Positions 8,794 to 16,306 of a stretch of DNA of 64,000 bases are shown in pieces. Each line of letters opens with the position of its first letter. Positions within the stretch are counted from its first letter, which is position 1. Made by a program: the position numbers and the translations under genes. The stretch spans positions 933,001-997,000 of the forward strand of contig NZ_AP027266.1 in NCBI RefSeq assembly GCF_036322625.1, written 5' to 3'. Source of the stretch: Roseicyclus marinus. Its GTDB lineage: Bacteria > Pseudomonadota > Alphaproteobacteria > Rhodobacterales > Rhodobacteraceae. The notes beneath the pieces were generated by a model that saw only the letters and a list, made by a program, of their open reading frames with translations, was not told the DNA's origin and made no database searches.

Positions 8794-9607
8794 CGTGACC
8801 CCCCGCGTCTGGGAGCGCCTCTTGGCCGTGCGCCAGGGGCTTGCCTGCGCCTGCTGCGGGCGGTGGAGCGCGGGCGAACGCGCGGCGCTTGCGCTGTACG
8901 GCCCGCTTGCCCGCCGCGATCTGGGGCCTGTCACCGTGGCGCAGATCGGCCAATCGCTCGACGGGCGCGTGGCCACCGTCACGGGCGATGCGCGCGACGT
9001 GTCGGGGCCCGATGGGCTTGCGCATCTGCACCGCATCCGCGCGCTGGTCGACGGGGTTGTGATCGGTGTGCGCACAGCGCTTCATGATACGCCGCGCCTG
9101 ACCGTGCGGCTCTGCCCCGGCCAGAACCCCGCCCGCATCGTCATCGATCCGCAGGGCCGCTTGCCCGATGATGCGCCGGTGCTCACCGATGACGGGGCGC
9201 GGCGCATCGTGGTTCAGGCGGTGGAAAAGCCCCGTCCCGCAGGCGTCACCGTGATCCGGCTCCGGCCCCGCGACGGGCAGCTTGACCCTGCCGAAATCCT
9301 TGTTGCGCTGCATGCCGAGGGATTCACGTCGCTTCTGGTCGAGGGCGGCTCGATCACCATCGCGCGGTTTCTCGAGGCGGGGCTTCTGACCCGGCTGCAG
9401 GTCGCCATCGCGCCGCTTCTGATCGGGGGCGGCCCGCAGGGTCTGACGCTTCCCAGCCCCACGGCGCGGCTGGCCGAGGCGATCCGCCCCGACATGCGGG
9501 TCTTTTCACTGGGCTCGGATGTCGTTTTCGATTGCGGCCTCACGCCCGAGGCGATGAGCGCCACCGAACCGCTGCATCTGCAATCGGAACGGCTGTCGCG
9601 GGCCTGA
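8780..9607 (+). CDS. RibD C-terminal-domain reductase (dihydrofolate-reductase-like), no deaminase domain
   Basis: 275 residues from ATG 8780, chosen because GGAG lies seven bases before it; an in-frame TTG at 8774 is the alternative. Both overlap the methyltransferase stop. Residues 50-250 match the pyrimidine reductase half of RibD: AQIGQSLDGRVA (54-65), DGVVIGVRTALHDTPRLTVR (91-110), SLLVEGGSITIARFL (184-198) and VAIAPLLIGGG (208-218). It would reduce a ribose or ring carbonyl with NAD(P)H. The cytidine-deaminase-like half of RibD is absent. Instead there is a short N-terminal piece with cysteines C2, C23, C25 and C26, perhaps a metal site. It ends convergent with the importer genes, 26 bp away. 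Confidence 0.82.
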   Translation: MCSIDVTPRVWERLLAVRQGLACACCGRWSAGERAALALYGPLARRDLGPVTVAQIGQSLDGRVATVTGDARDVSGPDGLAHLHRIRALVDGVVIGVRTALHDTPRLTVRLCPGQNPARIVIDPQGRLPDDAPVLTDDGARRIVVQAVEKPRPAGVTVIRLRPRDGQLDPAEILVALHAEGFTSLLVEGGSITIARFLEAGLLTRLQVAIAPLLIGGGPQGLTLPSPTARLAEAIRPDMRVFSLGSDVVFDCGLTPEAMSATEPLHLQSERLSRA

Positions 9608-9633
9608 CCGCGCGTCAGACTTTCGCGCGCGCC

Positions 9634-10491
9634 TCAACCGGGCGACATGCCCCGCAGCCGTTCCGACCGGCGGCGCAACATCTCGACCACGCTCAACAGG
9701 CCGATGGACACGACGACAAGGATCGTCGCCACGGCAAGGATCGTCGGGCTGATCTGTTCGCGCAGGCCGGTGAACATCTGCCACGGCAGCGTCTGCTGCT
9801 GGGCCGAGCCCACGAAGATCACCACCACCACCTCGTCGAAAGACGTGATGAAGGCGAAAAGCCCACCCGAGATCACGCCCGGAAGGATCAGCGGCATCTG
9901 CACCCGGAAAAAGGTCGTGACCGGGTTCGCCCCGAGGCTCGCCGCCGCCCGCGTCAGCGACCGGTCGAACCCCACCAGCGTTGCGGTCACCGTGATGATG
10001 ACAAAGGGAATGCCAAGCGCGGCATGGGCCAGCACCACGCCCCAATAGGTCCCCTGCAACCCGACGCGGGAGTAAAAGAAATACATCCCCGCCGCCGAGA
10101 TGATCAGCGGCACGATCATCGGCGAGATCAGGATGGCCATGATCGCCCCCTTGAAGGGCACATGGCTTTGCGACAGGCCGATGGCGGCCAAGGTGCCAAG
10201 ACTGACCGACAAAAGTGTCGCCACCGGCGCGATAGTCAGCGAATTGCGCAACGCCTGCTGCCAATCGGGATTGGTCAGGAAATCGCGGTAATGGCGCAGG
10301 CTATAGGCCTCGGGGTCGAGCGCCAGCATGCCGGGCGTGAAGGTAAAGAAATTCTCGGCATTGAAGCTGAGGGGGATCACGACAAGGATCGGGGCCATCA
10401 GGAAAAAGAAGATCAGCCCGCAGATCACGCGGAACCCGTAGAACCACAGGCGTTCGCCGGTCGTGGCATAGGGTGGCAGTTTGGTTTCCAT
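9634..10491 (-). CDS. ABC transporter permease, spermidine/putrescine PotC type
   Basis: 285 residues with six predicted membrane spans: VICGLIFFFLMAPILVVIPLSF first, then five in the binding-protein-dependent permease core. The EAA-like coupling loop is visible (DRSLTRAAASLGANPVTTFFRVQMPLILPG, in two pieces around the middle cytoplasmic loop). It forms the inner-membrane pore with the larger permease encoded six bases upstream and is powered by the ATPase at 13475-14560. PotABCD-type importers carry polyamines but many members of this class move opines, betaines or amino-acid derivatives. The catabolic genes behind it suggest an N-methylated or osmolyte-like substrate. It is last in the importer operon. 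Confidence 0.9.
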   Translation of the reverse strand: METKLPPYATTGERLWFYGFRVICGLIFFFLMAPILVVIPLSFNAENFFTFTPGMLALDPEAYSLRHYRDFLTNPDWQQALRNSLTIAPVATLLSVSLGTLAAIGLSQSHVPFKGAIMAILISPMIVPLIISAAGMYFFYSRVGLQGTYWGVVLAHAALGIPFVIITVTATLVGFDRSLTRAAASLGANPVTTFFRVQMPLILPGVISGGLFAFITSFDEVVVVIFVGSAQQQTLPWQMFTGLREQISPTILAVATILVVVSIGLLSVVEMLRRRSERLRGMSPG

Positions 10492-10497
10492 CTTGGC

Positions 10498-12201
10498 TTA
10501 CCCCAGCTTGACGTTGTCGATGCCCACGATCCGGTCGTAGAGCCAGTAAAGAACCAGCACCAAGGCCAACAGGATCGACCCAAGCGCTGCGGCCAGACCC
10601 CAGTTCAGGCTGTCGGAGATGTGAAAGGCGATCCGGTTCGAGATGAAGATGCCGGTGCGGCCGCCCACGATCTCGGGCGTGATGTAATAGCCGATCGACA
10701 GGATGAAGACGAGGATGCAGCCCGCCCCGATCCCCGGCACCGATTGCGGAAAGTAGACGCGCCGGAACGCGGTCCAGTTCGTCGCCCCCAGCGATTTCGC
10801 GGCCCGCATGTAGCTGGGCGGGATCGTCTTCATCACCGAATAGAGCGGCAGGATCATGAAGGGCAAAAGGATATGGGTCATGGCCACGACCGTGCCGACC
10901 TGATTGTTGATCATCGCCAGCCGCGCGTCATCGGCGACCAGGCCCACCCATACGAGCAGGTCGTTGATCACGCCCTCTTGCTGCAACAGCACCTTCCACG
11001 CGCTCGTGCGCACCAGAAGCGAGGTCCAGAACGGCAAGAGGACAAGGATGAGCAGCATGTTCGACGTGCGCAGGGGCAGGTTCGACAGCAGGTAGGCGAT
11101 CGGATAGCCCAGGATCACGCACAGCCCCATGATCGTCAGCGACAGCACCATGGTGCGCTGAAACAGGAGCATGTAGATCCGCTGGTTGTCCTCGACCTGC
11201 TCGATCCCGCCCGGCGTCAGTTGCAGGTCGACGGCGGCAAGAAAATAGCCGGCCGTATAGGGGTCGGAAAAGGTCTGGATCGTGCTCCAGATCGGCATTT
11301 CGGCCCAGCCATCGTCGATATCGGCAAATCGTGCGCGCAGGTCGACGGGCGTGAAGCCCGATACGGCTGCGGCGGCCTCCTGCAGCCGCATCACCTCGGC
11401 ACGGGCGATCTCGGGTCCATCGGTGGCACCGACTTCGGCACCTGCGCTCAGATCGCGGTAAAGCGCCAGAAAGACCGTGTTCCACGGCTCTTCGGTCGTC
11501 GGGCTGTCGGGGTTGCGCGCTTCCGCCTGCAAGGTCAGGGCGAATGATCGGTAGGCATCCGCCGTCTCGGGCAGCATGTCGTCGATGCCCGCAGCCAGCC
11601 GGAACGCCGGTTCGCGCATCTCCGTCTCGGTCGCGGCCCATGCGGCCTGCTCCTCGATCCAGTCGGGATCGGCCATCAGCGAGATCCAGGTCGCGGGCTC
11701 TTCCCAGGCAGGGTCCAGGGCGATGAACTGCTCGGCATAGCCTTCGCCGATATCGTCGATGCCCCGGCCCGAACGACGAAAGATCGAACTCAGCCCCGTT
11801 TCCTCGTAATTCAGGCGCGACCCAAGTCGCGTGTGGATGCGCCGCTCGACCGCTGCATGCAGGTCATAGGCGAGCGCGGCATAGGTATCCTCGGAAGGCA
11901 GATCCTGCGCGTCCCAATCCTCCAGCGCGATCACCGTGCGCGGCAGGGTTTCGGACACGATCTGGTTCTCGACCGACCGGAACAGCATGTCGAGGATCGG
12001 CGCGACGAAGGTCACCAGCAGAAAGATCAGCAGGGGCGCGATCAGCGCCAGCGCCCGGAGCTTTTGTGCCCTCAGCGCCCGGTTCAGGCTCTGTTTCAGC
12101 GGCCTTCCGTCGGCGGCCAGCATCGGGCCGGTCTGGGCCGCGTCATCGCGGCGGGCCTCGGCGGCGGCCTGGCTCAGGTTGCCTGCGGTGGCGTCGCTCA
12201 T
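10498..12201 (-). CDS. ABC transporter permease, PotB type, with large periplasmic insertion
   Basis: 567 residues from ATG 12201 (MSDATAGNLSQ), against roughly 280-420 in most PotB relatives. After one N-terminal membrane span (ALIAPLLIFLLVTFVAPILD, about 52-72) there are some 220 residues rich in Glu, Asp, Ala and Trp with no membrane segment, then the five remaining spans beginning TMVLSLTIMGLCVILGYPIA and a normal EAA loop (YMRAAKSLGATNWTAFRRVYFP). The insertion should sit in the periplasm between spans 1 and 2, where it could meet the binding protein. It pairs with the PotC-type permease. The gene lies between the binding protein (84 bp upstream) and potC (6 bp downstream). Confidence 0.87.
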   Translation of the reverse strand: MSDATAGNLSQAAAEARRDDAAQTGPMLAADGRPLKQSLNRALRAQKLRALALIAPLLIFLLVTFVAPILDMLFRSVENQIVSETLPRTVIALEDWDAQDLPSEDTYAALAYDLHAAVERRIHTRLGSRLNYEETGLSSIFRRSGRGIDDIGEGYAEQFIALDPAWEEPATWISLMADPDWIEEQAAWAATETEMREPAFRLAAGIDDMLPETADAYRSFALTLQAEARNPDSPTTEEPWNTVFLALYRDLSAGAEVGATDGPEIARAEVMRLQEAAAAVSGFTPVDLRARFADIDDGWAEMPIWSTIQTFSDPYTAGYFLAAVDLQLTPGGIEQVEDNQRIYMLLFQRTMVLSLTIMGLCVILGYPIAYLLSNLPLRTSNMLLILVLLPFWTSLLVRTSAWKVLLQQEGVINDLLVWVGLVADDARLAMINNQVGTVVAMTHILLPFMILPLYSVMKTIPPSYMRAAKSLGATNWTAFRRVYFPQSVPGIGAGCILVFILSIGYYITPEIVGGRTGIFISNRIAFHISDSLNWGLAAALGSILLALVLVLYWLYDRIVGIDNVKLG

Positions 12202-12284
12202 GGGGCTATGTCCTCGGGCAGCAGCGGAAAAGGGGATGCCGGGGCGGTCGCGCCGCCCCGGCATGTGTCACGCAAAGGGCGCGT

Positions 12285-13397
12285 TTACTGCGCCAGCCAT
12301 GCCTGGAACCGCGCGTCCAGATCGTCGCGGTAATCGGCCCACCACAGGTAGTTGAACACGATCACGCGCTCGGAATTGGCGGGGTTCGTGGGCATGTGCG
12401 GGGCCATCTCCACGCCCAGCTCGGCATGCGTGCCGACCAGCGGGGCAGAGGATTCACGCGCCGGACCATAGGAGATATAGGCCGCCTGATCCGCCAGACG
12501 CTGCGTGTCGGTCCCGAAATAGAGGAAATCGAGCACGCGGTTCAGACGATCCTCCGGCAGACCCTCGGGGATCACCCAACCGTCGAGGTCAAAGACCTGT
12601 GCATCCCACAGCATCTCGATCGGTTGGTCCTGCTCCACGATGGCCGAGAACAGGCGCCCGTTGTAGGACGAGCCCATCACCGCTTCGCCATCGGCCATGA
12701 ACTGGATCGCTTCGGCGGCCGAGGTCCACCACAGCGTGTCCTCCTTGATCCGGTCGAGCATGGCAAAGGCGCGGTCGATGCCTTCCTCGGTTTCCAGCAC
12801 GTCGTAGATGTCTTCCTGCGCGACACCGTCACACAGAAGCGCCCATTCGAGGTTGTTGATCGGGCGACGTTCCAGCGTGCGCGTGCCGGGGAAATTCTCG
12901 GTGTCGAACAGCGCGCAGACGCTGTCGGGGGTGCGTCCCTCCCACGCGGCCACGTCGGTGCGATAGCCATTGGTCGTCGAATAGACGATCTGCGGGATGA
13001 AGCAGTCCGATACGATCAGATCGCCGAAATCCTCCGATGCGGATGTGCCATCGGGCGCGGGCGCCAGGATCTCGTCGTGGTCGACCTCCATCGCCAGGCC
13101 TTCGTCGCACAGCCGGATGGCATCGGCGGCCACCACGTCGACCAGGTCCCAGGTGACGTTGTTGGCCTCGAACATCGCGCGCATCCGCGCCACGGCCTCG
13201 GGGCTGCTTTCGTCCCAGACGATGGTCACGTCGGGGTTCGCCGCCTGGTAGGGGTCGGTATAGGCGTTGATCTGGCTGGCCTGGTAGGCCCCGCCCCAGC
13301 TGACGAAGGTGACTGTATCAGCCATCTCCTGCGCGTTCGCGGCAGGGGCCAGCAACATCGCGGCGGCCCCGGTTTTCAAAAGGGATTTCAAGGTCAT
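12285..13397 (-). CDS. Extracellular solute-binding protein, PotD/PotF type
   Basis: 370 residues with a classical signal peptide (MTLKSLLKTGAAAMLLAPAANA, likely cut before Gln23). The mature protein opens TVTFVSWGGAYQASQINAYTDPYQ, the usual start of PotD-like binding proteins, and later has VIPEGLPEDRLNRVLDFLYF near the hinge-distal lobe. It should capture the substrate in the periplasm and deliver it to the two permeases. Ligand-contacting residues cannot be read safely by eye: aromatic residues (many Trp/Tyr) are abundant, as in polyamine and betaine binders. It is second in the order ATPase, binding protein, large permease, small permease. Confidence 0.9.
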   Translation of the reverse strand: MTLKSLLKTGAAAMLLAPAANAQEMADTVTFVSWGGAYQASQINAYTDPYQAANPDVTIVWDESSPEAVARMRAMFEANNVTWDLVDVVAADAIRLCDEGLAMEVDHDEILAPAPDGTSASEDFGDLIVSDCFIPQIVYSTTNGYRTDVAAWEGRTPDSVCALFDTENFPGTRTLERRPINNLEWALLCDGVAQEDIYDVLETEEGIDRAFAMLDRIKEDTLWWTSAAEAIQFMADGEAVMGSSYNGRLFSAIVEQDQPIEMLWDAQVFDLDGWVIPEGLPEDRLNRVLDFLYFGTDTQRLADQAAYISYGPARESSAPLVGTHAELGVEMAPHMPTNPANSERVIVFNYLWWADYRDDLDARFQAWLAQ

Positions 13398-13474
13398 CTT
13401 GTCTCACTCTCCTTGGTTGGACTTCGGGTTTGTGATCGAAAGAAAGCCGAAGCGCGGGGCCATGGGCCCCGGTC

Positions 13475-14560
13475 TCAGGCGTCGAGCGCGCGGCAATCTT
13501 GCGGCAGCCAGCCGATCTCGATCCGCTCGCCCGGTTTCAGGCGGCGCTGGTCGGGGGCGTTGCGGGTCTTGATCACGAAATCCTCGTGGCCCGCGACCCG
13601 CAGGCGGGTGCGATAGATGTCGCCCATGTAGATGAACTCGACCACCTCGGCCTTGAGCGTATGGGCATCGGGGGCAAGCCGGTCCTTGTTCATCTCGACC
13701 CGCTCGGGGCGGATCGACACCTTGGTGCGGGCACCGACTTCCGACACGTTGACGGGCAGGGCGTCGATCAATTCGCCATCGTCGAGCCGCACGACGCACA
13801 TGTCCTCGCGCATCTCGGCGACCGTGCCCTCCAGCGTGTTGTTCTCGCCGATGAACTGGGCCACGAAACTGTTCTGCGGCTGTTCGTACAGTACATCGGG
13901 CGCGTCCAGCTGCTGGATGCGGCCATCGTCGAACACCGCGACCCGGTCCGACATGGTCAGCGCCTCGGTCTGGTCATGGGTGACATAGACCACCGTGATG
14001 CCCAGCCTGTGGGCAAGGTTGGTGATCTCGAACTGCATCGTTTCGCGCAGCTGCTTGTCGAGCGCGCCCAAGGGCTCGTCCATCAGAACCAGCTCCGGCT
14101 CGAACACCAGGGCACGCGCCAGCGCGATCCGCTGCTGCTGGCCACCGGACAATTGCGCGGGCCTGCGACCACCGAAATCGCCCATCTGCACCATGTCGAG
14201 CGCGCGCATGACCTTGGCCTCGCGGTCGGACTTGCCGATCTTGCGCACCTCCAGCGGAAAGGCGAGGTTTTCGGCCACGGTCATATGCGGGAACAGCGCG
14301 TAATTCTGGAAAACCATGCCTATCCCGCGCTTGTGGGGCGGGATGTTGTTGATCGGGTTTCCGCCCAGCGTGATCTCGCCATGGGTGGCGGTCTCGAAGC
14401 CTGCCAGCATCATCAGGCAGGTCGTCTTGCCCGAGCCAGAGGGACCCAGCATGGTCAGGAACTCGCCCTTGCCGATCGCGAGGTTCAGATCCTTCACGAC
14501 CAGCGTTTCACCGTCGTAGCTTTTCTGCACGCGGTCGAAAGACACGAACGCGTCTTGCAT
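13475..14560 (-). CDS. ABC transporter ATP-binding protein, PotA type
   Basis: 361 residues from ATG 14560 (MQDAFVSFDRVQKSYDG). It has Walker A GPSGSGKT (39-46), signature LSGGQQQ (138-144), Walker B LVLMDEP (157-163), an H-loop in VVYVTHDQTEAL and a C-terminal TOBE region with RPERVEMNKD. It energises the importer at the cytoplasmic face. Start choice is unsettled: the only good Shine-Dalgarno sequence (AGGGAG) sits 19 bases before ATG 14560 but seven bases before an in-frame TTG at 14572, so translation may begin four codons earlier with TTG. It is first in the importer operon; the upstream A+T-rich gap (14561-14760) must hold the promoter. Confidence 0.92.
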   Translation of the reverse strand: MQDAFVSFDRVQKSYDGETLVVKDLNLAIGKGEFLTMLGPSGSGKTTCLMMLAGFETATHGEITLGGNPINNIPPHKRGIGMVFQNYALFPHMTVAENLAFPLEVRKIGKSDREAKVMRALDMVQMGDFGGRRPAQLSGGQQQRIALARALVFEPELVLMDEPLGALDKQLRETMQFEITNLAHRLGITVVYVTHDQTEALTMSDRVAVFDDGRIQQLDAPDVLYEQPQNSFVAQFIGENNTLEGTVAEMREDMCVVRLDDGELIDALPVNVSEVGARTKVSIRPERVEMNKDRLAPDAHTLKAEVVEFIYMGDIYRTRLRVAGHEDFVIKTRNAPDQRRLKPGERIEIGWLPQDCRALDA

Positions 14561-14681
14561 CTCCGATGGCAAATCCAAACTCCCTGTTTCGCGGCTTGAT
14601 GTCGCTTTTATACAAGTCGTTTTTAGACCATTCTTGACGCTTGCACGCAACCGGCACGGTGGGTTTCGGCCGAGATACACA

Positions 14682-14716
14682 TTCAAGTTATTGTTTTAAT
14701 ATATAAAAAACTTGAA
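14682..14716. promoter_or_regulatory. Inverted repeat upstream of the importer operon, candidate operator
   Basis: TTCAAGTT (14682-14689) and its exact complement AACTTGAA (14709-14716) flank 19 bases of almost pure A/T in an otherwise GC-rich genome. It lies about 120-155 bases upstream of the importer ATPase start, in the only sizeable gap before that operon. The symmetry and base composition fit a dimeric regulator site next to or within the promoter. No clear -35/-10 pair could be fixed. The binding protein is unknown. Confidence 0.4.
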
Positions 14717-14760
14717 ATAAGCATGGCGCGGCATTGGCCATTGCTTGAAAATGAGGCATG

Positions 14761-14798
14761 AAAACGACATGATGCCGACCATTGCGGCATGTCGTTTT
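14761..14798 (-). terminator. Rho-independent terminator after the M24 hydrolase gene
   Basis: Stem arms 14761-14770 and 14789-14798 (AAAACGACAT and its complement) extend inward with GCCG/CGGC after a three-base bulge, closing a seven-base loop. Read on the minus strand the hairpin begins 46 bases after the M24 stop and ends in TTTT. It separates the catabolic genes from the importer operon. Confidence 0.7.
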
Positions 14799-14843
14799 TC
14801 GTGCTGCCTGCGTGCTGGCCGCCTGTCTGCCCGGCGCGCCGCC

Positions 14844-16031
14844 TCAGTCCTTGACGAACAAGGCCCTCGGCACCTGGGCCAGGCATTCGACCCCCGTCTG
14901 CGTGATCAGGATCGATTCCGTGATCTCGAATCCCATGTCCTCGAGCCACAGACCGGTCATGAAATGAAAGGTCATCCCCGGCTCCAGCACGGTCCGGTCA
15001 CCCGTCCGCAGGCTCATGGTCCGCTCGCCCCAATCGGGCGGATAGCTCAACCCGATGCCGTAGCCGGTGCGGTTGTCCTTGGTGATGCCGTGCCGCGCCA
15101 GCACCCCGAAAAACGCCAGCGCGATATCCTCGCAGGTGTTGCCGGGGCGCGCGGCCTCCAGCCCCGCCTCGATCCCCTCCAGCGTCGCGGCCTCGGCGTC
15201 GCGGAAGGCTTGCGTGGGCCGTCCCAGGAACACCGTGCGCGACAGCGGACAATGGTAGCGCCGATAACACCCCGCGATCTCGAAGAACGTGCCTTCCCCG
15301 GCCTGCAACGGCCTGTCGTCCCATGTCAGGTGCGGCGCGCTCGCCTCCCGCCCCGAGGGCAGCAGCGGCACGATGGCCGGATAATCCCCCGCAGGCCCGT
15401 TTCCGCCCCGGATGCCGCTGTCATAGATCTCGGCCACGAGGTCGGATTTCCGCATCCCCACCTCGACCACGTCGAAGATGCGCTGATGCATGCGCTCCAC
15501 GATGAAGGCCGCCTGCCGCATGTAGCCGATCTCGGCCTCCGATTTCACCGCGCGCTGCCAGTTGACCAGCGCGGTGGCATCGACGAACCGCGCCTCGGGC
15601 AGGTTGCGCGTCAGACTGACAAAGGCCGCCGCCGAGAAATAGTAATTGTCCATCTCCACGCCGATGCGCAGCCGCCCCCATCCCCGGTCGCGCAACACGC
15701 CCGACAGGTAATCCATCGGGTGCAGGTCGGGGTTCTGCACGTAGATATCCGGATAGCCGAGGATATGGGTCTCGCGCAGCCACGAGGTCAGCCGCGCGCC
15801 ATTGGCATCCTGCCCGCGCCCGAACCAGATCGGGTCGCCATGCGGCGGCACGATCACGCATTGATGGACGTAAAAGGACCAACCGTCATAGCCCGTCAGC
15901 CAGTTCATGTTCGACGGGTCGGTGACGATCAACAGATCGCATCCCCGCGCGCCCATCGCGCGCCGGGTCTTGTCGAGCCGCGCGGCATATTCCTCGGGCG
16001 TGAACCGGAACATCGGGGCGGTCATGGGCAC
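14844..16031 (-). CDS. M24-family hydrolase, ectoine hydrolase DoeA / creatinase-like
   Basis: 395 residues. The N-terminal creatinase domain includes NMNWLTGYDGWSFYVHQ, a stretch I recognise from DoeA/EutD ectoine hydrolases, and the C-terminal pita-bread domain includes APHLTWDDRPLQAGEGTFFEIAG and ITESILITQTG. The five metal ligands of M24 aminopeptidases are largely missing (EIAGCYRRYHCPLSRT where two Asp are expected; GYGIGLSYPP where His is expected), as in metal-free creatinase and DoeA. It therefore hydrolyses a cyclic amidine or guanidino/amide bond rather than peptides. No DoeB-like deacetylase is nearby, so ectoine itself is not assured. A 275-bp gap without recognisable features separates it from the upstream dehydrogenase. 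Confidence 0.75.
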   Translation of the reverse strand: MPMTAPMFRFTPEEYAARLDKTRRAMGARGCDLLIVTDPSNMNWLTGYDGWSFYVHQCVIVPPHGDPIWFGRGQDANGARLTSWLRETHILGYPDIYVQNPDLHPMDYLSGVLRDRGWGRLRIGVEMDNYYFSAAAFVSLTRNLPEARFVDATALVNWQRAVKSEAEIGYMRQAAFIVERMHQRIFDVVEVGMRKSDLVAEIYDSGIRGGNGPAGDYPAIVPLLPSGREASAPHLTWDDRPLQAGEGTFFEIAGCYRRYHCPLSRTVFLGRPTQAFRDAEAATLEGIEAGLEAARPGNTCEDIALAFFGVLARHGITKDNRTGYGIGLSYPPDWGERTMSLRTGDRTVLEPGMTFHFMTGLWLEDMGFEITESILITQTGVECLAQVPRALFVKD

Positions 16032-16306
16032 CGTCCTTGGCTGTCGATGGTGTGGGGCGGGCCCGCAGACGGTTATCCCGCCCCCTCAGCCTGCCATGCC
16101 ATCGCCCGCGCCCCTGCCGTCATGGCGACCCTCGGGGCCCCCGAAACGACATCTTGCCTGCCCCTGTCCCTTCGGAACCCGGGGTGGCGCTCCCCCCCAA
16201 AGCGGGGCGGTCATGGCTGCGGCCCGAACCCGTCGCAGCCGACCGGGCCTGTCGCCGCCCGGTTGTCGGCGGCGCAAGGGCAGGGCTTCAAGCCGGGTCT
16301 TGTCGC

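Noticed and set aside
9532-13616. Long plus-strand frames opposite the importer genes
   Set aside because: Shadows of permeases and binding protein; no signal peptides, membrane spans or motifs of their own.
14561-14760. Definite -35/-10 promoter for the importer operon
   Set aside because: Several TATAAA- and TTGCGT-like boxes occur in the A/T-rich gap but none pairs at convincing spacing; only the inverted repeat is reported.
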